Shown in pieces: positions 24,701 to 38,300 of a stretch of DNA of 64,000 bases; positions within the stretch are counted from its first letter, which is position 1, and each line of letters begins with the position of its first letter. Origin of the DNA: Nyssa sinensis (taxonomy: Eukaryota; Streptophyta; Magnoliopsida; Cornales; Nyssaceae); the NCBI GenBank assembly GCA_008638375.1, contig CM018036.1, positions 2,268,001 through 2,332,000 on the forward strand. The letters run 5' to 3'. The notes under the pieces were generated by a model that made no database searches, was not told where the DNA came from, and saw only the letters and a list, made by a program, of their open reading frames with translations. The position numbers were made by a program, and so were the translations under genes.

Positions 24701-27700
24701 TCCATAGTGCACTATTCTCCACACCAAACCTCCATAGCCACTTCCCAAGGAGTGCTTCATTAAATTTTCTCATATCCCTACTCCCAACCCTCCCAATTTA
24801 ACTGACTTCTTGATCATATCCCACACCACTAGATGAATCTTCCTGTTGTCATCCTCACTTCCCCATAGGAAATCTCTTTGAATTTGCCCCAACACTTTGC
24901 TCACCTTGCCTGGGATAGGAAAGAGGGACAAAAAATAAGTTGGAAGATTGCTCAGAGTCAATCTTCCTCCTTTAGAAAGTAGTTGCCTCTTCCACCTCGC
25001 CAAATAGTTTTGGAATCTTTTGATCACTGGTTCCCATATGGCACTGGATCTAACATAAGCACCGAGCAGTAATCCCAAGTATGTCACTGGGAGGAACCCT
25101 ACTTGACATCCCAAAGAGCTAGCCAAAAACTCCATCCTCCTCACCCCCCCACATGCAGAATGCTACTCTTGGCCAAATTAATTTGCAAGCCTAACACCGC
25201 CTCAAAACATACTAAGATACACCGGATAAGGCGCATTTTCCGAACAATCAGATCACAAAAAATGATGGTATCATCGACAAAGAGATGGTGAGACACTTCT
25301 ATATCTACTCCCTTCCTGTTAGGAACCCTATACCCCCTTTGGAGCCTTGCCTCTCCTGCTCTGTACATCATCTTACTAAAACTTCCATTACAATCATGAA
25401 AATGAAAGGAGATAACGGGTCGCCTTGCTTCAATCCTCTAGATGCTCGAAAGAACCCAACGGGGATGCCATTTACCAACATTGAAAGAGAAGCCGTGGAA
25501 ATACATACTTCAATCCAGGATCTCCATTTTGTCCCCAAAACCCATTCTTCTCATCAATGTCAGCAAGAAGTTCTAGTTTACGTGGTCATAAGCTTTTTCA
25601 ATGTCAAGCTTGCAAACCAACCCTTCCTTCTTCTACTTTCTTCTTGCATCAACTGCACTCGTTGGTATTCAAAACGGCATCCAAGATCTGTCTTCCTTCC
25701 ACAAAAGCATTTTGACTACAAGAGATAATGCTTCCCATCACATGTTTTAGTCTAATGGATAGCACCTTAGATAACATCTTATAGATGCTACCCACCTGAC
25801 TGATAGGTCTAAAGTCTCTGATACAATCTACCCCTTCTTTTTTGGGAATGAGAGCAATGAAGGATGCGTTCAAGCTCCGCTCAAGACTCCCATTCCTATG
25901 AAAATTGTCAAACGCAGCCATAACATCACCCCTCACCACTATCCAACATTTCTTGAAGAAGGCCATCGAGAACTCGTCTGGCCCCGGAGCTTTATCCCTA
26001 TCACAACCATCCAGCGCTCCCAACACTTCCTCCTCGTTGAACGGCTTTTCTAGGTCTGAAATCTCATCCCCGCTCAGCCTACTCATAATCAAATCATCAA
26101 GGCCTGGTCTCCATTGCCTGGGTTCTTCATACAGCTTCTAGGAAAAACTAGCTTCTCTTGGTTCAAGTGCCTAAGAACCTTGGTGTAATTACCTTGGCTT
26201 TCCCTTCTAGTCTCTTTGTTCTTCTTCAACCTTTTAAGTTCCTAATTCTCTTTTTGTGTCTCAACCATCAAGTTTAGTCCAAAATCTAATTATCCAGGTA
26301 GAACTTATATTTTTGGTGCCAAGAATAAAAGAGTCCGTCTCTCAAAGTTGTGCTTTCATACTCTACAACGTGAGTTTTTACCATTTCACCAATTGCTGAC
26401 ATTCAAGTTTTCTTTTTGGACAAAATTGTGGCTTAAGAACTTATGTTTAGCTATTAGAGAGGAGGTTGTAAAAAGTGTAATGTTCGAAAGTCTTGGGAGA
26501 CAACCCCACTATGCCTTTTTTGAGCTATATGAAAAGAAAGAAATAAAAGAAACTTTGAAGGGAAAGAAATACCCTTTTTAGATTCAAAGTAATTATTATT
26601 ATTTTGTATGTATGGGTAGTAGGGTTTTATGCCTTACCTTTTGTTGTTTTCTATGAAGTACATTCTATTTTGGCTTACGCATCAATGTTGGACATGTCCC
26701 CGACATGTGAATTTATTACTATTAATTATTTTTCATTTTATTTAATTTTTTAAATTGATTTAATTTATATTTATCTTGTTTTCAAATTTTTATTATTAAA
26801 AAATATTTACAAAATAAATCCCTTGCTTGTACCATTTTTTTAAATTTGTTGGATCAAATAATAATGACAATAATTTTTATATTTAATTATTTTAATATGT
26901 AGTTCACTCTAATATGCTTATTTTATATCACTAAATTTGTCCAAAAATTATATAAATTTTTAGTTAATCCACTTAATAAAACCAATCATAAAATTGGTCT
27001 TTATTATTAATATTAATTTTTGATAGGTGGGTTTTTAAATTAATTGAAATAATATTAGAATTGGATTGTATGATCATATGTATAAAAATAAATGTACATT
27101 GTTCAATGTGTCCCAAACATGTCCGTGTCCTACTTTTTTGAAAAATCCCGTGTTGGTGTATCCGCATTGTGTCGTATCGGTATCCTGTATCTATATCTGT
27201 ATTTCTTAGTGGTAGTGGGAGGAAGATGGAGATCTTCTATTTATTGTTTGTAGACGACATTGTTTTTTGCGAGGTAGAGGATTTGCAACTTCATTAATGG
27301 AGGCGTATCTTAGTTTTCTGAGAGGCCGTTAAAGTGAACCTAACAAAAAGTGAAATCATCATTGTTGGAGAAATAAATGGTGTGGGGGAGATAGCTGCTA
27401 CCATGGGAGATGGAGTGAGTCTTTTCCTTCTACGTATCTCGGTTTGTCTTTGGGTGCTTCAGTTAGACTAGTTGGGGTGTGGAATGTAGTAGTGGAAAGG
27501 TTTTAGAGGCTATTTGGTGGGGTGGAAGAGGCAATACCTTTTTAGGGGAGGGGGACATATAACTCTTATAAAGATTACTAAAACAAATCTTCTCACTTAT
27601 TATATGTCCTTGCTTTCGATGTCAACTATGGTGCAAAAGAAACTTGAGAAGCTTCAATGTGATTTCTTATAGGGAGGGAAAGGGGATGAGAGGAAGCTTC

Positions 27701-30700
27701 ATTTGGTTAGGTGGAATAAGGTAAAATTACCTTTGGGGGAGGGTGCGTTGGGGTTTAGAGATTCCAAGTTGTTCAATCATGCCCTTTTGGGAAAGTGGTT
27801 GTGGCACTTTGTGGTGGAGCATCAAGCTCGGTGACGTGATGTGATTTGCACAAAATATGGTTGTGAGGAGGGGGGATGGTTTTGTAAAGAGAATTTAGAA
27901 GCATATGGGCCTGGAAAGCCATTCACGAGGGGAGGGGAGGGGAGGATTTCTCATGTTTATTCAATTTGATGTGGGAGAGGGTTCGATGGAGAAATTTTGG
28001 GAGGACTCTTAGTGTGGGGATGGAGCTTTGAAGGGGAGGTTTCCCAACTTATAGAACATTGCGGTTGATAAAGGAGTCTTGTTTGGGGATTGCATCACTC
28101 TAGGGGGCAATAGGGTGTGGAATCCATACTTTAGAAGAAATTTCTTTGATTGGGAGTTGGGGGATGTGGATGAGTTAATGGAGCTTTTGAGCAAGATTGA
28201 GGTTTGTGAGATGGGGGAAGATGTGATTCTTTGGTAGGGAATAATGATAAAAAGTTCACTGACCAATCTTTTTATAGGAGGTTGATGGAAGGGGAGGATA
28301 AAGGGTTCCCATAGAAATTGATATGAAAGTCAAGAGTCCCTATCAAAGCTGCGTTTTTTGCATGGTTGGCAGCTTGGGGTGATTCTTATTGCGGAAAATC
28401 TTTAAAGGAGCGGCTATCACCTTTCGAGTTAGTGTATCCTATGCCAGGAAGAGGAAGAGGAAGAGGAAGAGGAAGAGGAAGAGATGGTGGATCACCTTCT
28501 CTTGCATTGTAAAATGGAAAGGGAGATGTGGAATTTACTATTTGCTATTTTTGGTTTTGTTTGGGTTATATCGGCTTCTTTCAAGGAGGTTCTTGCGAAT
28601 TGAAAATTGCGTGGAAGATGGCTCATATTTGTCTTGTGTGCAGTCTATGATGGGAGAGGAATCGAAGAACATGTGAAGGGATGGAGCTTCCTTCTTGGAG
28701 AATCAAAGATAATTTTTGTGTACTCTTTTCTGTTGGATTAAAGAAGAATATCTAATGTATTTATATAAATTTATAGATTTTTTAGGGAAGTATTTTTGCA
28801 GCCAGTCCCTTTTTTTGTACACTTGGGTTTGCCCTCTTCGGTGGCCCTATTTATATTGTGATACTTTACTGATAAAAAAATAAAATAAATACATGCCATG
28901 TCATTTAAGTTACTTAAGTTGTCACGTGTTCTGCATGTGACTACTTAAGTGGAACTTAAAAGGATGCAAACAGTCCCCTACATTATAGCCTACATATGAA
29001 TCAACTTTAATATAACTAAACAAAACTAATAGAATAAAAATAAAAAAACTAAATAAGCACTAATAACTAAGGTACATCACTTTGTAACTTATCAGAAAAA
29101 GGTACATCATCCCCAATTTGTCATTATTTTTGTAATTATTAATCAGATTGTAATGGATGATGCTTTTACTTGTCAAATATATATGGATATATATATTAAT
29201 GAGATTGTTCTTTGTGGTTTAGGGTGATAATATTGTCTATGGAATCTGTGAAGCTATTGATGGAGAAAAGGACCCTCAATGCTTAAGGCTCACATTTCAT
29301 ATTGTGGAACTTTTGGCGCGGTTCTTTCCAGACCCTCTTGGACCATTAGCAAGCTTTGCTGGGGATCTCTTCGAAATTTTGGGATGTTACTTTCCTATCC
29401 ATTTTACACATGTGAGATCATGTTCAATTATATATATATTATTGTATTTCTCTATTTGTATACTCGCACCTGCTTCGTATTTTTTCAGCAGCTCGCATAC
29501 TTCAAGATGAAGTTGGACTTAGTTTTAATATTTGTGCTTATTTTTAATGCAAAAATTCCTTGCGGATGAAGAGAAAATGCATTACAACTTACCTACTTTA
29601 ATGATTATTTTGTTTTAATTTTTTTTACCCAATTTGGCCCATCTCACATTGAGCTAGTTGAGAATCAAACTTGTGGTGTGATGGGCAAGGCATAATCCTT
29701 GTGCATGCATTTATTCACGTATATTTATGAGTTTGAATATATATATATATATATCTTTTTTGGTATGAATCACTATTATTATAATTTTTTGTGAATAAGA
29801 TGTTTTATTTTTGGTTGTTGCTGAATGGTCATTTTGTAACACCCATAATTAAGATAATTGTCAATATATTATTTTTATTTTGATAGGTTAAAATAATTGT
29901 CATGATCAATCCATGATTGGCTGATTGAGGCAGGATCTTAGAAGCATGCCCTATAAATACCATTAGAGTTGTGAAAACAACTGCCAATGTAACTTTTGAA
30001 TGTTGATTTTAAAATTTAAAACCATCATTTCTGTTATTCTTACCTTTATTTAATCAGTTTTGATTTTCAATCATCTTGGTATCTGTTTACTTTAATCTTT
30101 TGAAAACAAAATATATACACCATCATGTTATTTTTTAAAATTGTGCAAACCACTAGTTCATACATTGATGGTCCTGGTCTTAGAAGAAGATGGGCAAATT
30201 AATTGCTTTCTCTTCTTTTGGTTGCACAAGAATTTAAGAGAATATGATGGCTTTAGCTACTATCTTGTACCTTATCAATCCATCAAAAATAAAATAACAA
30301 AGCATTATCAAATTTTGTGACTGTAGGGTCTGTGGTTTTTGAATATGTTTAGTAATAAATAATTTAGTGTTTGGGGTATTTTCTACTATTAGTTTTCTAG
30401 GTTATTTTGTCATTTCAGGTTTGGGTTCCTATCTTGGTTTAGCCAAGTCTAATTCGGATCTTTTGAATTTTTTTTAATAAATAATAATGTTCTTGGGCAT
30501 TAGAGAAGCATTTTGCATTTGGTGTTTTATGAGCAAATTCTTGTATTGTGCTTCTCCTAGAAGCTTTGGGACTATTATTAGAGAGATGTGCTGCCTGAGG
30601 GCAGATCTTTTGGGAGGAAACTTTCAGATTTGAGCTACAGCTCCACCCCCAGCAAGGGTTTGAAAGCATTGGAAGCTTGGGTTTTTTCGACATTGGGCAC

Positions 30701-32317
30701 TTTCCAATTCCTCTATCACGTTGAATCTGCAAGAGGCTAGCACTTTACCTGAATCTCCGTGTAGTCCAGCTTTAGGAAGTGTCATATTTCTGTTATTTTC
30801 CGTAGGATTTAGACAAGCACTCCCCCCCCCCCCCCCCCCCTTCTCTTTATAATTGGTATGAGATACTGTTTTATGCTGGATTATAGTGCTACTTCATTGT
30901 TTAGAATTTGTTAACCTCCATTATCTATGCAGCATGTGTATTTAATGTCCCTATTTGCATCAAACTGGTATCAGATTTCAGAGTAGGTGCATTCCTTGTG
31001 GTTGTCTATTTCTTTATGTGTTGGTTATTAGAGTTGTGAAAACTATGGCTACAAGAGGTGAAAGATGAAGTTGAAATTGTAAGGGTAAATATTGTTCAAT
31101 TGTTCAGATGTTTGTAGAGTTGAGAGGACAAATCCAACATGCCAGACAACTGGTTGATCAAGCAAATAACCCAGGCAATGGAAGCTTCTTTGGGAAGGGG
31201 CGGAGGGTGAGAAGAAGATACATTTGGTTCAATGGGATAAGGTGAACCTTCAATTTTCCTGGGGAGGTTTGGGTATAAAAGATTTGTGTTTATTTATTAA
31301 GGCTTGGTTGGGAAAATGGTTATGGAGATATGTGGTGGAGGATCGGGTGTTGTGGAGGGTTTTAGTTTCTGTCAAATATGGTTGTGAGGAAGGGGGCTGG
31401 TTTTGGAGGCTTTTGGGTGTGGGGTTTGGAAGTCTATTAGGAAGGGTGCCACCAATTCTCAGCAGTTTATTCGGTTTGAACTGGGGGAGGAGGGGTTGAG
31501 GGTGAGATTTTGGGAGGATGCTTGGTTTAGTGATAGGCCTTTGAAGGAGCAATTCTCTAGTTCGTTTAGCCTAGCTAGTCAAAAGTATGCTCTTGTTGCT
31601 GGTTGTGCATCCTTGCAAGAAAAGGGGGGGGGGGGGGGGGGGGGTGTTCTAGTGTGGACTCCATGTTTTAGAAGAAATTTCTATGATTAGGAGTTGGAAG
31701 ATGTGGTTGGGCTGATGGGGGTGTTGAGTAGATATGAAGTGTGGAGAAGGGAGGACTCCATGTTTACAGTCCGGTCGTTCTATAAGGAGCCGGTAGGAGG
31801 GAGGTGTCTTTTTCATAGAAGCTGATTTGGAGCTCACGTGTGCCAAGCAAGATGGTTTTTTTTTTTTTTGCCTGGTCAGTGGCTTGGGGTGCTATTTTGA
31901 TGATAAACAATTTAAAAAGAAGAGCGTTTCAGCTAGTTAGTCGATGTTGCATGTGCAAGAGTGAGTTGGAGTCAGTAGGTCACCTTCTCATTCATTGTGG
32001 GGTGGCTAGAGATACTTGGAATTTAGTTTTTGGTCTTTCTTGGGTGCTGCCAACTTTCATCTGGGAGGCTTTTTGTGTTGGAGGTGCAGCTGTGTTAGGA
32101 AGGATGTGAGGTTAGTTTGGAGAATCCGCTCATTTGTCTCTTTGGTGTTTATGGAAGGAAAGAAACAAAATGATTTTTGAGGGGATTGAGCAGTCTCTTT
32201 TTAGTTTTGAAGATAGTTTTTTGCATTTAGCTTTTCCAATGTATGTCTTTTCTTTTGTTGGTTTTTTGGGGAGTCTAAAGCTTTAATTTTGTCGCCTTAT
32301 TCGTCCCCTCTGCCACA

Positions 32318-32348
<31 letters not shown>

Positions 32349-35300
32349 CTTTACTTATCAAAAAGAAAGTGGTAGTTCTACTGATGAAAGATGGTCAGAT
32401 CTGGGAAGAGCTGCCCTGCACGATGAGAGACCTAAGCAATGGGAGTATCCCTTTGTACATGTGCTTGAGAGTTTCATAGGTTGTCATTGAGGAGCAACCT
32501 TGCTAAAACTATAGCTGAATGCGTAAGTTGATATGTGAATGGTCTTCAATTGGTCATATAAGATGATTTGAGTTTACAACACCCTTATAAAGTATTAAAG
32601 TGAGGGATGCATATCAGCTTGCATTAAAAGTTGAAGCCCAACTTGCTCATGATTTCTCTAAAAAGTCTGAAATGACCACAACAATAGTGCATGCATCTAC
32701 TAATAGAGCAAATAATGCCACTCTTAGTGGGTGGACAGTAGCTCTTGCTCGTTCCAGCCACCAAAGCAAATGTATGGGCGGGAAAGCAGTTCAAACATGG
32801 AATACTACTCAAGAGGAATGAGTAATCAAGTGTTATATATTTTTGGAAGTTAGGTATTGATTTAATAGATGTCGAAAAGAATGTGTGAGTTCCCTATAAT
32901 TGGTGTAAGTTCCAGTTATATGTTGGATTATAATGCTAAATTGCTGTTTAGAGTTTGTTAGTCTGCATTGTCTCTGCCTCCTGATGTATTTGTTGTCCCT
33001 CTTTGTATGAGTTTTAAACCTTGATGTTCTGTTAAACATTAGTCACCCTGGATTTGGAATCAACTTGTCTGATTTTATTGTTGTACATGAAATTTTCTGA
33101 GCAAAATAACAGTTCAACTCATACAATACTTCCATCTGTGACTTCAAGTTTAGTTTTGGTCACACTAGAAGGAAACTCAATTTTGTGGAAGTTTATGGAA
33201 GTTCATAGCCATAATAACACTCTAGTTAATTGTTAGGTCTTATTATTTATTTTTAACTTCTTTTTGAATTTTGGTCACAGTAGTATTGTTTTTATTTTTT
33301 AAGTTTTTAGGAAGTTAGCAGAAATTTAAGACGAAAACAATTAATTTAGGTAACACAAAGTTTTGGAAAGATTGAAATTGAATTTATGTGACATTTCAAT
33401 TAATTACTGGATGTTAACAGAAGTTTGTGACCAAAGTTTAATTAGAGTTATACAAAGTTCTGAAATGTTTGAATTTTTATTAAACTTGAGATACTTTGAA
33501 ACTGGAATTAGTTTGTAGAGAGTCTGCACATGCTCAAGATCATGATTAATTGACATCTTCTTTTTCCTGGCATTAACTTTTGAAGCTTATTGAGTTCTCT
33601 GACCTTTGGGCATACTATTTGGTTTGTATGGTAAAGCTGTAATTGATTTTCCATCAGGGATGAGTTCTCTAGATCCTAGAAGTCGAATCCTTGTTCAATA
33701 TCTGAGCAATTGCTGGATTGTAAGTTGATTGCACTGAGATTCTAGATAGGATCTGGAGAGAGGGAAGTTGTTGATGCTATGGGCATTCAGTTGCAAAAAC
33801 TGTGAGGGGTGATTATTGTCTTTGGAGATCTTTATTCTCCTTGTACCTTAAAATATGTTTGATTGTTTTCAGTGTATTTTTCTTGGATTCTTGATTGTAA
33901 AAGTATTGTAACGTCCTTGTTTTTCTTTTTCTTTTTTCACTATTGATACAAGATATTGGATCTCTCTTTCTCTCTCTCTCTTGCTACTCAATATTGTAGA
34001 GTATGTCATTTTTATATTCATTTGCTTACATTTGATATCTTTTTGCCTTTGCTATTTCATTTATTTTTTATTATATCCAGGCAAAAGGTGAAGTTGATGG
34101 TTTGAAAAGGGATGAGCTCTCAAGGGCACTAATGGTATTTAATTTACGCCTTGTGCTTTAATCGAGATATTTGCTGACCTTTCCTTTTTTCCTTTCTTTT
34201 CTATTGTTTTAGATAATTTGTACTTTGCATAGGCTTGAGGTTTATCTAAGTTCTACCCCAATGTGTGTAAAGAGACTAGTAAGGAACACCTCTATTGTTT
34301 GATTAGTTCGTGATGATATATTTTTGACCACAGGGTACAGAATTTTTGGTGAACTTCACGAAAGGTTTGTGCATTGGTGCATTGGTTGCTGCAAACGTAC
34401 AATTGAGTATAGTCAAATTGTGGAGAAGTATGGGTCATGTAGCCAACCCCATCTGAATTAAGGATTTTGTTGAGTTTATGAATTTGCTACTCTGCATTGT
34501 TCTTATTAAACATATGATTTAGACCATTCCTTTTCAGTTTTCCACTTGGATTGGCTTCATTGTTGAAAAGCTTGTGAATTGGGTCCGGGAAAGTAACTCT
34601 TTAGTTTCTTGTAATTTGTTGAGTCCATGGGTTCCATGTCCTGGAAGATATCCCGGTACTTGTAGAAATGTCCTAGTGTTACTTCACTCCACTTCATAAG
34701 AGGTTAATAATTGATAGCAACATTGGTCCATGCGTTCATCTCCTTAATGCACTATGTTATTGTTGTTGTTGCTATTATTATTACTACTACTATTACTAGA
34801 AATATTGTTTTATTTATTATTTATTTATTTTGTTTGTAGTGGGGGTGGGGGAAGTTGTTCTTATTGAATCTCTTTCTGGCTCTTTGGGCTTTGAGAGGCA
34901 AACCTAATTAAGTTTTGGTGGGGGTGCTTGGCAAATTCCGTTGAGGCCCTTTGGGCTCTTAAGAGTAATGCCGAAAGCCAAGGTGCTTGCTAGTATCAAA
35001 GCAGTCAATAATTATAAGGATATACTCTACGTGAATTATTTTGAGACCAAGAGCTTCTTGATGTCTCTGGTGGAAAATTGACTCTTTTGTAAGTTTTAGG
35101 TGGTCTTCCTATGTATTAAAGGACCTGCCTAAGGATTCCTTTTTTCTGTTGCTGAAGAGCTTGAATAATGGTAGATAGACTTTCTTTTTCTTTTTTGGTA
35201 TAAAGCTGGAGGATTGGAAGGCTTTCACTTTTTTGTGAAACTGTGAAAAGCTTTTGGACGTGGTGATTGCTTAGTTTATGAATCAAATCCTGCCCTCTCC

Positions 35301-38300
35301 CTTTCTTTGAAACTGGACATTTCTGGAAAATAATAGTTGGAAAATCATTTGTATTTTGATAATTTATTTCTTTTTCTTTCAATTGTATCAAATCCATTTT
35401 CTTAGCACACTTGAGTTTTCTGGGGAAATTTGACAGAATTTGTGGTTTCAAGTAGTTTTTATAGTGCTGCTTCTTCCTTGTTAAGGTCTTCCAGTTCTCT
35501 TTTAAATAACCAATTGTTTTAATAACATGGAACTGCAAATGATGTTTATACTTAATTCAACCTGTCCATCACTTTCTGTGGCTCCCTTCCACTTAAATAT
35601 ATATTTGTAGCTTAAATATGATTGAAGATTTCCACTTGATAACTTTTTCCCTAGCACTTTCCTTTATAATTTGGCTTTCAAAAAGGCTGCAAACGCTCTA
35701 ATTTTTGCTATGTTGTATCAACATTATTTAATTGTTTTCTATTAAGCTTCCTTAATGCTCATTAGAAAGGTGATCCTTCGCTTTTTTGTTTTTAAACTAA
35801 TACCATTTTTCCTTCTATCAGCTGGCCTTTGCTTCTACACCTCTTTTTGAGCCATTTGCCATTCCATTGCTTCTTGAAAAGCTTTCATCATCTCTGCCAT
35901 CAGCGAAGGTTGGTGAAAATTGAATTCAGTTACTGCCTTTGAACTTGCATTTAATGCAGCAGTTACTATACTTCCATTCTATATCTAAGCACCTTTTATG
36001 TTGAATCCTTTGATTAGTGACTTTCTATGCCCATGCCCTCAGGTTGACTCTTTGAAGTATCTTAGCTATTGCACTGTAAAGTATGGAGCAGACAGAATGG
36101 CAAAACATGCTGAAGCTCTTTGGTCTTCACTAAAAGATGCAATTTATACTTCATCACACCCTATTTTATCATTGAAGTCAGAACCACCATATGATATGGG
36201 CTTCCAGGAGAATGAAATTGCAACCGAAGCTCTTATACTTCTGCGAGAGGTTATTCTGCAAAATGATGGCTTGTTCTTAAGTTTGATTGTTGGTGATGAA
36301 GACCTAAACACAACTATTAGCTCCATTACTAGTTTTAAGAATTTTGAAGATATATCTGCACAAAACAAGCAAAAACTTCATGCAGTTGGTCAAATCTTAT
36401 CTGTTTCTGCAAAAACTTCCATGGCTTCCTGCAATAAAATGTTTGAAAACTTCTTCCCCCCTCTTATGGATGCTTTGGGGCTTTCAGTTGAAAATTCATC
36501 TGGGCTTAGTCATCCAGTTGAAGATTATTCACTTTCTGATCAACTTCATTTTGGAGCACTGTATCTCTGCTTTGAACTCCTTGCTGCATGCAGATATTTG
36601 GTTGTGGGCTCTGGAGAAGTTACTTCGATTACTGTTTCTGTGCATGAGACATGGTGCTGCATGCTTCAGAGTTTTTGTGGTTCATTATCCAAGGCCTTCA
36701 GTTCTACCCTGGTAACAAGCGCAGATGAAAACACTCAAAAAGCTTACATTCACTTTGGAGGTAAATGCTTTTGAAGGGCCATGTGTAGATATTTTTTCTC
36801 TTCGTTTAGTTTGTTGTTAATAACTGATTAGCCACATGATAATTAATTTTTTATTTTGTAAGTTTGTTTTGTCTTCTACTTATTCAATGCATATGCCTGT
36901 TTTGTTTGTTCCTTGAGCAGCTTTTGCAATAAGGATGCACATGTACACTTTTACATGTGGGAATTGTGGGTTTGTATCTAGATGTCATGTCTATCTAATA
37001 TGTCAATCGTAAGACAACGGGACATGACCAACTTCTTTAAGAGTTCAATTTCATTCTTTTGTAGCTGGGTTAAAATGAAGTGTCTGTGTAATGTGGGTTG
37101 TCCAACATTTGTAGTTGATTCATCCTAAGATATCCAATGATATAGGAGTGCTTCTCTTTCTTTCTTGGACATGCTTATTAGGTATGTGTGCAATGGTAAC
37201 ATGCCAAAATTTGGTTTTAAATCGTTGTTGCGAGATACAAATCGGTCGTGGTTGCTGTGTAATGGTATCAGGAGTATCGGGTCATTCGTAATGGGAATCG
37301 GAAACTGCAATCGTAAATTTTTTCAAATACTAGAAAATTTCTTAAAATTCATTGATACGCATATCTTGACTACAATTATCACATTTTAATTTTTTTTACT
37401 ATTATTTTTAAATTTTCTAACACCTAAAAAATATTTTTTTTATAAATAGCACTTAAGAAGATATTTTATAATTTTATATGGAAGTTAAACTAATGAGAGG
37501 TATCATTTAATTTGAATAACATTGCAACAAGTAATATAAATAATAACAAAAAATGATTATAAGCATGAAAATCAATATAGTATGATTACTTATAGAATTG
37601 ATTTTTTTAAAGAATTTTGAGGCCAAAAGGTCTTTTCGAATTCGTATTGACCTGAATGTTTTGGTAATTCATTTCAATTTTTTTTTGGATTATTTTGTTA
37701 AGTATCTTTCTTGTATATAAATCACAAGAATTCTACAAAAAAATTAAAAATTGAAAGAAAATTAAAATTTTGAAAAAAAAAAAACTTTAAAACAATTGTA
37801 ACAGTCTTGTAATGGGCCTATAACGGCTCGTAATGGCCAGTACGTAATGGTTGTTAAGTATCAACCATTATGACCGTGAATTTTAGTTACACCGATATAT
37901 CGGTCCGTATCGGTATCGGAGGGTAAAAAAACCGCTACGCAACGTAACGGCCATTATTTAAAACCATGTGCCAAATACATCTGATGGCCATACCACCCAT
38001 TGCGATCACACATTTTAAGTTTTTCATGTAACATAGCATATGTTCATTGTATGTTCTCATACATAATTTGTTCCCTTCACGGGCTCGACAGAATTTTCAA
38101 ATAGAAGTATCAATGAAGCCCAAACAATGATAGAGCCATTCAGTAGTGCTTTTCAAAAAATAAAATGATAGAGGCATCCAATATTAATGTTTAGCGATGC
38201 TATCTATGATATTGTATGTTAATTTCCAAGATATATATGTATATATATATATATATATTCATTTGAATACCTTCAGGCATCATTAGTCTTGCGTTTATCT

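Noticed and set aside
24288..24801. Plus-strand proline-rich frames opposite the intron 6 LINE
   Set aside because: They are antisense shadows of the minus-strand L1 ORF2 sequence.
35116..35538. 140-residue minus-strand open frame in MMS19 intron 8
   Set aside because: Lysine/serine-rich low-complexity translation of T-rich intron DNA, with no domain or regulatory context.
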